DNA from: Hyphomicrobiaceae bacterium
GTDB lineage: Bacteria; Pseudomonadota; Alphaproteobacteria; Rhizobiales; Ancalomicrobiaceae
DNA: 64,000 bases
NCBI GenBank assembly: GCA_016793065.1
Contig: JAEULV010000127.1
Span: 1-64,000, forward strand
Direction: 5' to 3'
A model generated the notes under the pieces. It saw nothing but the letters and a program-made list of their open reading frames with translations. It had not been told where the DNA came from and did not search any database. The position numbers and the translations under genes are program-made. Each line of letters begins with the position of its first letter. Position 1 is the stretch's first letter. Positions 54,901 through 63,150 of this stretch are shown piece after piece.

Positions 54901-55065
54901 CTGACCGGATCGGCGTTCTGGGGGCCGATGGCGATCACCATCATGGGCGGGCTGTTCGTGGCGACGTTCCTGACGCTGCTGTTCCTGCCGGCGCTCTATG
55001 GCATCTGGTTCCGTAAGGCGCTGAAGGCCGAAGCCGCAGCGATGGCCGCGCCGGCGGCGGCGTGA
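51982..55065 (+). CDS. RND efflux transporter, AcrB/HAE family inner-membrane pump
   Basis: 1027 residues, full length, from ATG 51982 with GGAGAC upstream. The 12-TM RND layout is present. VVLFLILALVAAGSVAYWRL begins TM1. The proton-relay Asp-Asp occurs in LIIALGLLVDDAIIAVE (TM4). VAALFPVMILAML-like and FGFVALLGLIALSGMDMRNSL make TM9-11. RRARPVVLTALTAILAMIPL follows. Periplasmic porter domains have the typical PGATAREMQNQI start. The sequence is closer to the export pumps of alphaproteobacteria with unknown substrate than to AcrB itself. Confidence 0.93.
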   Translation: MNRANLSLWAVRNPSVVLFLILALVAAGSVAYWRLGRAEDPSFTVKIAVVTAVWPGATAREMQNQIADPIEKRLQEAPHFDKVVTYVKPSFLAIQATLKDSTPPAEVPGILYLIRKKLTDLKAELPAGVIGPKINDEYGDVDSILYSVTIDDDDPARLKQVAERVRRRLLAVEGVIKVNLHGLRDERIHVEFSHARLANLGIEASAIFDSLARQNAIAAAGTIDTQAQRMPLRVSGALDGVATVRDTPIAAGGRVFRLGDIAEVSRGYMDPPAVLVRDGGRPALVIGIVMAKGGNILTLGAGVDRAMAEIEATTPVGVEIRKIADQAEIVAGAIGTFTKSFIEALAIVLTVSFLSLGWRSGLIVAMSVPLVLAMVFAAMAIMGLDLQRVTLGALIIALGLLVDDAIIAVEIMAVKMEQGFDRLRAVTFAWDATAFPMLTGTLVTAAGFLPVGFAASSTGEYAGGIFWVVFLALVASWITAVIFIPYLGIRLLPAPRHAHDPESVYRSRPYGHLRSLIGWCVDHRLRVVVMTATVFVVAAIGFGRVQQQFFPLSERAELFVQMRLPEGTAIGTTLATVRKAEALIGESDDIRAATSYVGQGPPRFWLGLVPQLPNEAYGEIVLRTRDVEARERVKRRLESALVEGALPEARVRVDRFNFGPPIGFPVQFRVIGPDPLTARDIAYRLRSVMRADPAVVDPHLDWDEQLPALRLSLDQDRIRTLGLTPQDIAGVLQTMLSGTTMTTVRDGAERIDVVARAIATERLAPDRIGDLVIATREGTPLPLAQIAKFELGHEEAILWRRNRETAVTVRADVVDGVQAPDISYRIWPKLAEIRASLPPGYRIEAGGAVEESEKANAALAAVFPVMILAMLALMMFQLKSFVRLGLVLVSAPLGLIGASLALNLTGAPFGFVALLGLIALSGMDMRNSLILVDQVRQDLTAGASHRDAIVEATVRRARPVVLTALTAILAMIPLTGSAFWGPMAITIMGGLFVATFLTLLFLPALYGIWFRKALKAEAAAMAAPAAA

Positions 55066-55141
55066 AGCGGCGGACATGGCGGTGGCGGATGCGGCTCGCC
55101 CGCGCACCGCACCCGTCATTTGCGAGCTCGGCGGAGGCCGG

Positions 55142-56992
55142 TCACACGACCAGCATGGCGGCGGCGCCCTCGCGACGGTCGAGCAGGCGTTCGATCGCGG
55201 CCTGCCAGTTGGGCGCATACCACGCATGGGCCAGATCGAAGCGGTGGTCGAGATAGCGGGTGCGGCATTCGGCGCGGCGGATCTTGCCGCTGGAGGTGCG
55301 CGGCATGCTGCCCTTGGCGATGAACACCACCCCCGCAAGCGGAATGCCGGCGCGGACGGCAACGGCATCGCGGATGGCGGCCGACATGGCACCCAGCGTC
55401 TCGGGCGTCGCCGAGGCCGCCTCCGCCACCGCCAACACCGCGATTCCAGCATCGGTATTGAGATTGAAAACGGCGACGCGGCCGTCGCGCACCTGCGGCG
55501 CGGCCTCGGTGATCACCAGCTCGATGTCCTGGGGATAGTGGTTGGCGCCGTTGCAGATCACCACATCCTTCAGCCGGCCGGTGACGTAGAGCTCGCCCGC
55601 CCCATCGACGAAGCCGAGGTCGCCGGTGCGCAGGTGGCCACGTTCCCCGCCGATTTCCGGATAGGCGGCGAAAATCTCGGCCGACAGCGCCGGCTTGCCG
55701 AGATACCCGCCGCAAACGCTGGGGCCGCTGACGCAGATTTCGCCGATCCGGCCGGTTTCGCAAACCTGGCCAAGGTCGGGGTCGATGATGCGGATGTGCT
55801 GGTCGGCTTCGCGGCCGACCTTGCCGTTGCCGAGCAGGTTGACCGACGGGGCATCGGCGCGCGCCGGGGCATATCGCCCGGCGACGAGGCTCCGGTAGTC
55901 GGCCGGCAGTCGGGCGAGCGGCTCGCCAAGGCGGCGGGAGGCGACGATCAGCGTCGCCTCGGCGAGGCCATAGCCGGGGGTAATCGTCGTCGGGCTGAGG
56001 CCGCTGGGGGCAAAGCGCTCGACGAAGCGGGTCATGGTCTCGTCGCGCACCGGCTCGGCGCCGTTGAAGGCGATCAGCCAGCGCGACAGGTCGAGCTGGC
56101 CGATATCGAAGCGCTTCGAGCGCTTGACGCAGAGGTCGTAGGCGAAGTTGGGGGCGCCGGTCATCGAGGCGCCGAACTCGGACATCAGCTTCAGCCAGCG
56201 TATGGGGTGCTGGAGGAAGTCGGTGGTGGCGTAGAGGATCACCGGCCGGCCGATATGGATCGAATGCAGGATGCCGCCGATCAGGCCCATGTCGTGATAG
56301 TGCGGCAACCAGGAAAGGCCGAGCCAGCGGATGGTCCGCGAACAGAGATTGGCGGCGATGATCTCCTCGTTGTGGATGAGGTTGGCGTGGCTGACCATCA
56401 CCCCCTTGGGCTCGGCGGTCGAGCCGGAGGTGTATTGCAGGAAGGCGAGGCTTGCCGGGTCGTGACCGGCCAGCGCGACCGGATCGGCGGAGGTGGCGGC
56501 GAGTTCGTCCGTGGCAAGGCAGGGCAGCGTCGCAAGGCCGCGGGCGGCGAGACAGGCGCGCAGCGGCGCGATCTCGCGCCCGGTCGTCAGCACCAGGCCG
56601 GGTTCGCAATCGCGCAGGATGCCGATGAGCCGCTTTCCCTCGCGCTCGTCATCGGGCGGCAAGGCCGGCACCGCGACGCAGCCGGCGTAGAGACAACCGA
56701 AGAACGCCTCGATGAACTCGCGCGCCGACGGATAGGCGAGCACCACCGCCCGGCCACGCAAACCACGATCGATCAGGCCGCGGGCGATGGCATTGGCGGC
56801 ATGGTCGACTTGGCGATAGCTGCGGACAAGGTCGGGCTCGCGCTGGAAGTTGAGGAAGCAATAGGCGAGATCGTCGGGCTGCAGCCGGGCGCGCAGGCGC
56901 AGGACCTCGGCGAAATTGCCGGCCGGGGCCGGATCGGGGCAGGTGTCGATGAAGCGCGCCGTCGCCAGCGCCTGAGCAACCGTCTGTTCCAT
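55142..56992 (-). CDS. Fatty-acyl-AMP ligase (FAAL)
   Basis: 616 residues of the AMP-forming family. QYTSGSTAEPKGVMVSHANL is the phosphate loop. LSWLPHYHDMGLIGGIL and VILYATTDFLQHPIRWL are typical of FAALs, as is APNFAYDLCVKRSK, which distinguishes them from acyl-CoA ligases. GYGLAEATL and TGDLGFVDGAGELYVTGR complete the site, and the C-terminal Lys lies in MPRTSSGKIRR. FAALs load acyl-adenylates onto acyl carrier proteins in lipopeptide and polyketide pathways. It is last of eight minus-strand genes, 33 bases after the acyltransferase. Confidence 0.9.
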   Translation of the reverse strand: MEQTVAQALATARFIDTCPDPAPAGNFAEVLRLRARLQPDDLAYCFLNFQREPDLVRSYRQVDHAANAIARGLIDRGLRGRAVVLAYPSAREFIEAFFGCLYAGCVAVPALPPDDEREGKRLIGILRDCEPGLVLTTGREIAPLRACLAARGLATLPCLATDELAATSADPVALAGHDPASLAFLQYTSGSTAEPKGVMVSHANLIHNEEIIAANLCSRTIRWLGLSWLPHYHDMGLIGGILHSIHIGRPVILYATTDFLQHPIRWLKLMSEFGASMTGAPNFAYDLCVKRSKRFDIGQLDLSRWLIAFNGAEPVRDETMTRFVERFAPSGLSPTTITPGYGLAEATLIVASRRLGEPLARLPADYRSLVAGRYAPARADAPSVNLLGNGKVGREADQHIRIIDPDLGQVCETGRIGEICVSGPSVCGGYLGKPALSAEIFAAYPEIGGERGHLRTGDLGFVDGAGELYVTGRLKDVVICNGANHYPQDIELVITEAAPQVRDGRVAVFNLNTDAGIAVLAVAEAASATPETLGAMSAAIRDAVAVRAGIPLAGVVFIAKGSMPRTSSGKIRRAECRTRYLDHRFDLAHAWYAPNWQAAIERLLDRREGAAAMLVV

Positions 56993-57025
56993 GGCATCCT
57001 CGCCGGTGTCGGCATCAGGTCGTGA

Positions 57026-57922
57026 TCAAATCGTCGCGCCGACGGGCGATGCGGCAGGCGCGAGCGGCGGCGGGAAGTCCTCGCGGCGGACGGCGTTGAC
57101 GATGCGGGTCAGCACGCCGCCATGGCCGACCTCGAGCAGGTCGACGACGCCGTTGCGGATGAGGCAGCGCAGGGTCTCGTGCCAGCGCACCGGCTCGACG
57201 ATCTGTTCGGTGAGGAAGTCGGCGACGCGGCGGCGCAGATAGGGCCGGGCGGTGACGTTGGCGATCACCGGAAAGCGTGGATCGGCAAATGCGGCGTCGC
57301 GCAGGATAGCCGCCATGGCGGTCCGGGCCGGCCGCATGTGACGGGAATGGAAGGCGCCGCTGACGGCGAGGCGCTGGACGCGGGCGGCGCCCGCCGCCTC
57401 AAGCGCCGGCGCGAGCCGGTCGAGGCTGGCGGCCGGACCGGCGAGGACGATCTGGGTGCGGGTGTTGAGATTGGCGATATCGACGTCGCCGTCGACGCCG
57501 GCATCGAGCACCGCCCGCACCTGCCGGGCGGTGAGGCCAAGCACCGCCGCCATGGCGCCGTCGCCGGCGGCCTCGAACGCCCTGGCGCGGGCATTGACCA
57601 AGGCAAGGCCGGTGGCGAAGTCGAACACCCCGGCGGCGGCGAGGGCGTTGTATTCGCCAAGGCTGTGGCCGGCGGCAAAGTCGCAGGCCGCCTCGCCGCG
57701 CTCGATCAGATCGCGGAGGTGCAGGGCATTGACGACATAGATCGCCGGCTGGGCCCAGCGGGTGCGGGCCAACCGCTCGGCCGGGCCGGCGAGGCACAGC
57801 TCGGCGATCGAGTAGCCGAGGATCGCGTCGGCGGCGGCGGTGACGTCGGGATAGCGCTCGAACAGCCCGGTGCCCATGCCGAGGGCCTGCGAGCCCTGCC
57901 CGGGAAATAACAGTGCCCGCAT
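57026..57922 (-). CDS. Malonyl-CoA:ACP acyltransferase-like protein, trans-AT type
   Basis: 298 residues. FPGQGSQALGMG at the N-terminus, Ser87 in GHSLGEYNALA and His192 in SGAFHSRHM are the FabD-type catalytic residues. Arg residues in NARARAF occupy the place that binds a malonyl carboxylate. The GAFHS motif is the form common in trans-acting polyketide acyltransferases rather than housekeeping FabD. The frame extends upstream but ATG 57922 begins the family N-terminus. It is two bases from the preceding membrane-protein gene. It may load malonyl or shuttle an acyl group between carrier proteins. Confidence 0.82.
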   Translation of the reverse strand: MRALLFPGQGSQALGMGTGLFERYPDVTAAADAILGYSIAELCLAGPAERLARTRWAQPAIYVVNALHLRDLIERGEAACDFAAGHSLGEYNALAAAGVFDFATGLALVNARARAFEAAGDGAMAAVLGLTARQVRAVLDAGVDGDVDIANLNTRTQIVLAGPAASLDRLAPALEAAGAARVQRLAVSGAFHSRHMRPARTAMAAILRDAAFADPRFPVIANVTARPYLRRRVADFLTEQIVEPVRWHETLRCLIRNGVVDLLEVGHGGVLTRIVNAVRREDFPPPLAPAASPVGATI

Positions 57923-57924
57923 GG

Positions 57925-58356
57925 TCAGGCCGTGACGAACTGGTAACCGCCGAGGCCGAGGGCGATCAGCAGCGACAGCAGCACGACCGTGCCATAGATG
58001 TGCTGCTTGTGGTCGATCTTTAGCCAGCCGGCGAAGTCGCCCGACCGGGCGCAGGCGAGGCGGCGGACGACGAGCACGACGCAGATGGCGTTGAAGACGA
58101 TGGCAGTCAGGCCGAAGCCGACCTTGGTCCACAGGAGCGGCGTCATCGCCGACTGGTTCAGCATGTAGCCGCCGGTGAGCAGCACGCCGAAGAAGGCTGG
58201 AATTTCAATGTACTTGTCAGTCGTCCAGTGCAGCTTCGACACGAAAACGCGCATGTCGTCGGTGTGTTCGATCGAGTGTTCGTAGACGGCTTCGACCAGG
58301 ATGCAGCCGAGCCAGAGGGAGATGCAGGCGAGATGGAGGAACAAGGCGAGCTTCAT
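57925..58356 (-). CDS. Small four-helix membrane protein
   Basis: 143 residues with four hydrophobic helices: LALFLHLACISLWLGCILVE, IPAFFGVLLTGGYML, FGLTAIVFNAICVVLVV and YGTVVLLSLLIALGLGGYQF. His8 and His residues near the first loop (YEHSIEH, LHW) and HKQH before the last helix could bind metal or heme, as in CopD/DUF2269-like proteins, but I cannot assign it firmly. It is tightly packed inside the assembly-line operon, 24 bases after the ligase gene and two before the acyltransferase gene. Export or membrane anchoring of the product is possible. Confidence 0.65.
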   Translation of the reverse strand: MKLALFLHLACISLWLGCILVEAVYEHSIEHTDDMRVFVSKLHWTTDKYIEIPAFFGVLLTGGYMLNQSAMTPLLWTKVGFGLTAIVFNAICVVLVVRRLACARSGDFAGWLKIDHKQHIYGTVVLLSLLIALGLGGYQFVTA

Positions 58357-58380
58357 GGGAGGGCTCCTGTCGGCGGATGA

Positions 58381-60240
58381 TCAGGCGGAGGCGCCGGTCG
58401 CGGCGGACGGGGCGGCGGCGAGGCGGGCGGCGAAATGGTCCTGCAGCTTGCGGCGCAGGATCTTGCGGGTGGGGCCTTTCGGCAGTTCCGGCAGGTCGGC
58501 GAGCGGGTTGATGACGACGATGTGCCGGGGTTGCTTGAACCGGGCGATGCGGCCGCGCAGGTGAGCGGCGAGGGCGTCGGCGGTGCAGGTTTCGGCATCG
58601 CGCGCCTTGACGTAGACGCAGATGTCCTGACCGAGAATCGGGTCGGGAATGCCGAAGGCGGCGCATTCGACGACGTCGGCGCGGGCGTGCAGGACGTTTT
58701 CGATTTCGCTCGGATAGATGTTCTCGCCGCCCTTGATGATCATGTCGTCGAGACGGGTGGCGAAGAAGAAGTTGCCGTCGGTATCGACATGGCCGTAGTC
58801 GCCGGTTTGCAGCCAGCCGTCGATGTAGCGCTCGCGGCTCAGGGCCGGCAGGTCGTGGTAGCGGCCGGCGACATTGTCGCCCTTGATCAGGATCTGGCCG
58901 ACCTCGCCGGCGGCAAGCTCGACACCGTCGGGGCCGACGATCCGCATGCAGTTGCACGGCAGGGCGCGGCCGATGGAGCCGAAGACCCGGGCCTCGGCCG
59001 GAAAGCGGTTGAGGCTGGAAAACGAGGTGGTTTCGGTGAGGCCATAGCCCTCGAAGACCGGCACACCATATTCGGCCTCGAAGCGGGCGCGCACCTCGTC
59101 GAGCAGCACCTGACCGCCGCAGACGATGCCGCGCAGGGTGGTGTCGTGGCGCTTCAGCCCGAATTCGAGGAAGGCGGCGAGGAAGGCCGGCATGACGCTG
59201 GTCCATTCGACGCGGTAGTCGTCGATCAGCTTCCAGAACGACATCAGCGCCGACTTGCCCTCGAGGATCACCGTGTCGCCGCCGACCAGCAGCGGCGACA
59301 GCAGGGTGATGACCTGGCCGTTGTTGTGGAACATCGGCAGGATGCACAGGGTGCGGGTGCCGGGATGGAAGCCGAACCAGGCGACCAGCGCGGCGGCATC
59401 GGCGAGGAAATTGCGGTGCGACAGCACGACGCCCTTGGGGTTGCCGGTGGTGCCGGAGGTGTAGAGGATGACGGCGGTGTCGGCGGCGGCAAGCGGCGGC
59501 GGCGCCAGCGGAGCGGCGAGGTCGGCCTCGGCCGCGAGCACCGCATGCCCGAAGCCGGAGGCGGCATCGGCCAGCGCGGTCGGGCCGGCGCCGAGGGCGG
59601 CGACCTCGAGGCAGACATGGGCAAGGCCGGGGTCGAACAGGGTGAGGCGGGCGCCGCTATTGTCGACGATGAAGCGGATCTCGGCGGCCGACAGCGCCGG
59701 ATTGACCGGCACCAGCACCAGGCCGAGGAGGTGGGCGGCGAAATACAGAATGAGGAATTCCGGCCCGTTGGGCAGGACGATGCACAGGCGGTCGCCGCGC
59801 TGGAGGCCGTTGGCCGTCAGCCGGCGAGCGGCGGCGGAGGCCATGGCGAGGCTTGCCCGATAGGAAAAGGTGACGCCGTCCTTGGGAAAGATCAGGAACG
59901 GGCGATCGCCGAGCGCCTGGGCGCGGGCAAGAAACAGCGCGCCGATGGAGGCGAATTCCGGCGATGCCTCGGGCAGCGGGGCCTCGGCGGCGGCCGGGGC
60001 GACGGCCGACGCGGCGATGCCGGGCTGGAGATGGGCGATGAGCCGGGCGAAGGAATCGAGCCGATAGGCATCCTCGATGCGGATATCGGCGCCGAAGCTG
60101 GCGGCGATCTCGCCGAGCAGCAGCACGTGGCGGAGCGAGGTCCATTCGGGCAGCGATTCCATCGTGGCGCCGGGGCCGAAATGCTCGGTTTCCAGCACCC
60201 GGCGGCCGATTTCCACCAGTTGACGTTCCAGAACGCTCAT
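58381..60240 (-). CDS. Acyl carrier protein-AMP ligase fusion
   Basis: 619 residues. Residues 1-80 resemble an acyl carrier protein: helices around PEWTSLRHVLLLGEIAASFG, where Ser35 in TSL takes the place of the phosphopantetheinylated Ser of the usual DSL motif. From about residue 105 an adenylation domain follows: YTSGTTGNPKGVVLSHRN, GYGLTETTSFSSL, TGDYGHVDTDGNFFF and the final PKGPTRKILRRKL. Class-I adenylating ligases activate a carboxylate and load a carrier protein thiol, so this fusion may load itself. The longer frame upstream overlaps the decarboxylase gene and is shadow; ATG 60240 overlaps that gene's stop by four bases. Confidence 0.8.
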   Translation of the reverse strand: MSVLERQLVEIGRRVLETEHFGPGATMESLPEWTSLRHVLLLGEIAASFGADIRIEDAYRLDSFARLIAHLQPGIAASAVAPAAAEAPLPEASPEFASIGALFLARAQALGDRPFLIFPKDGVTFSYRASLAMASAAARRLTANGLQRGDRLCIVLPNGPEFLILYFAAHLLGLVLVPVNPALSAAEIRFIVDNSGARLTLFDPGLAHVCLEVAALGAGPTALADAASGFGHAVLAAEADLAAPLAPPPLAAADTAVILYTSGTTGNPKGVVLSHRNFLADAAALVAWFGFHPGTRTLCILPMFHNNGQVITLLSPLLVGGDTVILEGKSALMSFWKLIDDYRVEWTSVMPAFLAAFLEFGLKRHDTTLRGIVCGGQVLLDEVRARFEAEYGVPVFEGYGLTETTSFSSLNRFPAEARVFGSIGRALPCNCMRIVGPDGVELAAGEVGQILIKGDNVAGRYHDLPALSRERYIDGWLQTGDYGHVDTDGNFFFATRLDDMIIKGGENIYPSEIENVLHARADVVECAAFGIPDPILGQDICVYVKARDAETCTADALAAHLRGRIARFKQPRHIVVINPLADLPELPKGPTRKILRRKLQDHFAARLAAAPSAATGASA

Positions 60241-61496
60241 TGCTGCCTCCCGGCTTGGCTGGTTGGGGCGTAGCTGGATGGGGCGGCGCCGGCGAAGAGG
60301 AATTCGCGGAACCGGCCGTTCATGCAGTGGTTGGAACTCATCGAGGCGCTGTAGCCGCCGGTATTGACCAGGGCGACGCGGTCGCCTTCCTCGATCGGCG
60401 GCAGGGCGACGTCGCGGGCCCAGATGTCGAGGGCTTCGTTGATGTTGCCGGCGAGCGTCGTCGGGCGAAGCGGCCCGGGGCGCGGCAGGCAGGGCAGCGG
60501 CACGCAGGCGAGGCCGTAGAAGGCCGGCTCGATCGCCAGGTTGAAGCCGCCATCGAGGCCGACGAAGCGGACGCCGCGCTTTTCCTCGACATAATTGACG
60601 CGCAGCACCAGGAAGCCGGCATCCTTGACGGCGTAGTCGCCCGGCTCGACGGCGATCTCGACATCCCGCCGGGCGAATGTCGCGGCGATGAGATCGGCCC
60701 AGCGGGCAAGATCGAGCGCGGCATCGTCGTCGCGGTGGGGCACGCCGAGGCCGCCGCCGAGATTGACCAGGCGGACGTCGGGCAGGCGATCGAGGCCGGC
60801 GGCGACGGCGGCGAGGACGCGGGCATAGGCGTCGAGCTGCGGCGTCAGCACACCGCAGCCGGCGTGGCAATGCAGCGCGGTGACGGTGAGGCCATGGTCG
60901 CGGGCGCAGGCGATGGCCGCGTCGAGGTGCTCGGGATAGATTCCGAACTTGCTGACGCTGGCGCCGGAATAGGCGAGCAACTCGCTGTCGCGATAGGCGA
61001 CGCCGACGCCGGGATTGAGGCGCAGGCCGATTTCCCGCCCCGGCGCCAGCCGACCGAGGCGGCGGATCGCCGAAATGGTGTCGAGATTGGCGACGATCGC
61101 CGGAAAGGCGGCGAGAAGCGCGGCGGCGGCGGCGGTGAGGCCATGGGCGGTGAAGGAAATCCGCTCGGGGGCAAAACCGCAGGCGAGCGCCTCGCGCAGT
61201 TCCTCGGCGGAGCAGACATCGAGGCCGAAGACGCCGCCGGCGCGCATGTGGCTCAGCAGCGGACGGAAGCGATTGGCCTTCATGGCGAAATAGACGCGGT
61301 GGCGAAGCCCCCTCCCCGCCAACGCGGCGCCGATGCGGCCGAGATTGGCAAGGGCGCGGTCGCCGTCGTGCAGGAAGACCGGTTCGTCGAAGGCGGCGGC
61401 GAAGGCGGCGACGTCGCGGCCGGCGAAGGTCAGACGACCGGCCCGATAGCACAGGCCGTCGCGCTCGACCCAGGAGGAAAAGGCGGGCATCAGCAT
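60237..61496 (-). CDS. PLP-dependent decarboxylase (alanine racemase-fold, LysA/ornithine decarboxylase group)
   Basis: 419 residues. Lys73 in YFAMKANRFRPLL forms the PLP aldimine. LHCHAGCGV, LVNLGGGLGVPH and VEPGDYAVKDAGF line the cofactor site. The phosphate-binding motif is EPGD, where relatives have EPGR. ALVNTGGYSASMSSNHCMNGR near the end supplies the Cys of the substrate site. ATG 61496 has GGAG six bases upstream and overlaps the permease gene by seven bases. Sitting next to an ACP-ligase fusion, it may decarboxylate a carrier-bound amino acid, as BtrK and VinO do. That role is inferred. Confidence 0.82.
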   Translation of the reverse strand: MLMPAFSSWVERDGLCYRAGRLTFAGRDVAAFAAAFDEPVFLHDGDRALANLGRIGAALAGRGLRHRVYFAMKANRFRPLLSHMRAGGVFGLDVCSAEELREALACGFAPERISFTAHGLTAAAAALLAAFPAIVANLDTISAIRRLGRLAPGREIGLRLNPGVGVAYRDSELLAYSGASVSKFGIYPEHLDAAIACARDHGLTVTALHCHAGCGVLTPQLDAYARVLAAVAAGLDRLPDVRLVNLGGGLGVPHRDDDAALDLARWADLIAATFARRDVEIAVEPGDYAVKDAGFLVLRVNYVEEKRGVRFVGLDGGFNLAIEPAFYGLACVPLPCLPRPGPLRPTTLAGNINEALDIWARDVALPPIEEGDRVALVNTGGYSASMSSNHCMNGRFREFLFAGAAPSSYAPTSQAGRQQ

Positions 61497-62383
61497 GCGA
61501 GGCTCCACAGGGAGGCGGTGACGAGCGAAATCGGGATGCCGAAGCCGGAGAGCAGCAACGCCAGCTGCGGATCGAGATCGCGCTCGACGGCGATGAGGGC
61601 GGCGACGATCATCGGCGGCATGCCGGCCTGCAGCACCGAAACGGCGAAGGCGTCGCCTCCGGCGTGGGGCAACAGGGTGTAGAGGGCGAGGATCGCCGCC
61701 GGCGCCAGCACCAGCTTGAGGCCGAGGCCGAGGGCGAAATCGCGCAGGCGCGGGCCGGTCTGGCGCAGGCGCAGGCCGGCGCCGACCGAGACGATCGCCA
61801 CCGGCGACAGGGTGGCGGCAAGGGCGGCGAGCAGGTGTTCGAGCGCCGGCGGATAGGCGAAGGGGCGGGTTGCCAGCGCCAGCGTCATGGCGATCACCGG
61901 CGGATAGGTGACGATCCGGCGCAGGATTACGGCGGGCGGATCGCGGCGGGCGGCATAGAGATTGGCGACCGTCAGTCCGGCGATCGACAGGACGATGAAA
62001 TTGGCCTGATCAGCGACGAGGGCGAAGCCGACGGCGGCATCGCCGAGAAGGGCGGCGACGACCGGCACGCCGACGATGGAGGTGTTGCCGCTGCCGCAAA
62101 CAAGAATGAGGCAGCCGACCGTCGCCGGGCCGAGGGCGAGGACCCGCGCCAGCAGCAGGGTTGCCAGCGCCACGACGAGGAAGACGACGACCGGCGCCAG
62201 TGCCGGCAGCAGGACGCTCGGATCGAAGGCGATGGCGTGCAGGCGTTGCAGCACCAGCGCCGGCAGGGCGACGCGGACGGCATAGGCGGCGAGCGAGGCG
62301 GCAAGCGTTTCGGGCATGCCCCGCGTCCGGGCGAGCAGCATGCCGAGGCCGAGACAGGCAACGATCAGCACGAACCCGTCCAT
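61490..62383 (-). CDS. AEC-family (auxin efflux carrier-like) permease
   Basis: 297 residues with about ten hydrophobic segments in two inverted halves, the layout of the AEC transporter family. VALPALVLQRL begins the first half. GNTSIVGVPVVAALLG and DAFAVSVLQAGMPPMIVAAL carry the family's unwound-helix motifs in the middle of each half. ATG 62383 has GGAGG nine bases upstream. The long upstream frame is shadow of the phosphopantetheinyl transferase gene. It probably exports the product or imports a precursor of the assembly-line operon. Confidence 0.82.
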   Translation of the reverse strand: MDGFVLIVACLGLGMLLARTRGMPETLAASLAAYAVRVALPALVLQRLHAIAFDPSVLLPALAPVVVFLVVALATLLLARVLALGPATVGCLILVCGSGNTSIVGVPVVAALLGDAAVGFALVADQANFIVLSIAGLTVANLYAARRDPPAVILRRIVTYPPVIAMTLALATRPFAYPPALEHLLAALAATLSPVAIVSVGAGLRLRQTGPRLRDFALGLGLKLVLAPAAILALYTLLPHAGGDAFAVSVLQAGMPPMIVAALIAVERDLDPQLALLLSGFGIPISLVTASLWSLAC

Positions 62384-62385
62384 GC

Positions 62386-63150
62386 TCACACGCCTCCGAC
62401 CGGGGGATGGGCTTGGCGGCGGCGCAGGGCCGGGGCGGCATGCGGCGAGCAGACGGCGGCAAACCAGCCGGGCGCCACCGGCAGGTCGACGACATGGTGC
62501 GGGAGTTGATGCAAACCGCCGCAGCGATGCGGCGGGGCCGGCAGATCGCGCTCTTGGGGCAGCGGGGCCGGGGCATCCGCGTCGGTGACGATGGATCCGG
62601 CCGGGGTTTCGGCAAGGGCGAAGCGATGCATCGGCTGGGCAAGGCCAAGGCCGATCGCCTTGCAATAGGCCTCCTTGCGGGTCCAGAGGCGGAAGAAGGC
62701 GGCGCGGCGGCGGGCCGGGGCAAGACCGGCCAGCCCGGCGCGCTCGGCGGCGGCGCAGGTCATGTCAAGCAGCCGGTCGAGATCCGGCAGGTCGCGGTCG
62801 CCGCGCTCGATGTCGACGCCGACCGGAGCGGCGGCAATGGCGAGGATCGCCCGATCGCCACTGTGGGAGAGGTTGAACTCCGGCGGGGACGCGCCGTGGC
62901 GGCGGCCATCGAGCGCCGGCTTGCCATGGGCGCCATAGGCGAAGGCGAGGTCGCGCGGGCGGGCGTCGATGTGTCGGCCGAGAAGGTGGCGCAGGGCAAT
63001 GCGGGCGCGGCGCTGATGGGTTGCGGCGGACGCGACGACGATGCGGGCAAAGCGCGCGGCTTCGGCGGCGTCAAGCGTATCGGCGCCGGCGTCCCAGCCG
63101 GGATCGGCAAGGTCGATGTCCCACAGGTGCAGCTCAGGCGACCGCGACAT
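62386..63150 (-). CDS. Sfp-type 4'-phosphopantetheinyl transferase
   Basis: 254 residues. Asp113 and Glu115 in PVGVDIERGDRD bind magnesium. Trp156, Lys159, Glu160 and Lys164 in FFRLWTRKEAYCKA complete the Sfp/AcpT signature, and FNLSHSGDRAILAIA precedes them. It converts apo-carrier proteins to their holo form, presumably activating the ACP domain encoded two genes later. ATG 63150 lies inside the end of the upstream FkbH-like gene (17-base overlap), and the stop is two bases before the AEC permease start. Confidence 0.9.
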   Translation of the reverse strand: MSRSPELHLWDIDLADPGWDAGADTLDAAEAARFARIVVASAATHQRRARIALRHLLGRHIDARPRDLAFAYGAHGKPALDGRRHGASPPEFNLSHSGDRAILAIAAAPVGVDIERGDRDLPDLDRLLDMTCAAAERAGLAGLAPARRRAAFFRLWTRKEAYCKAIGLGLAQPMHRFALAETPAGSIVTDADAPAPLPQERDLPAPPHRCGGLHQLPHHVVDLPVAPGWFAAVCSPHAAPALRRRQAHPPVGGV

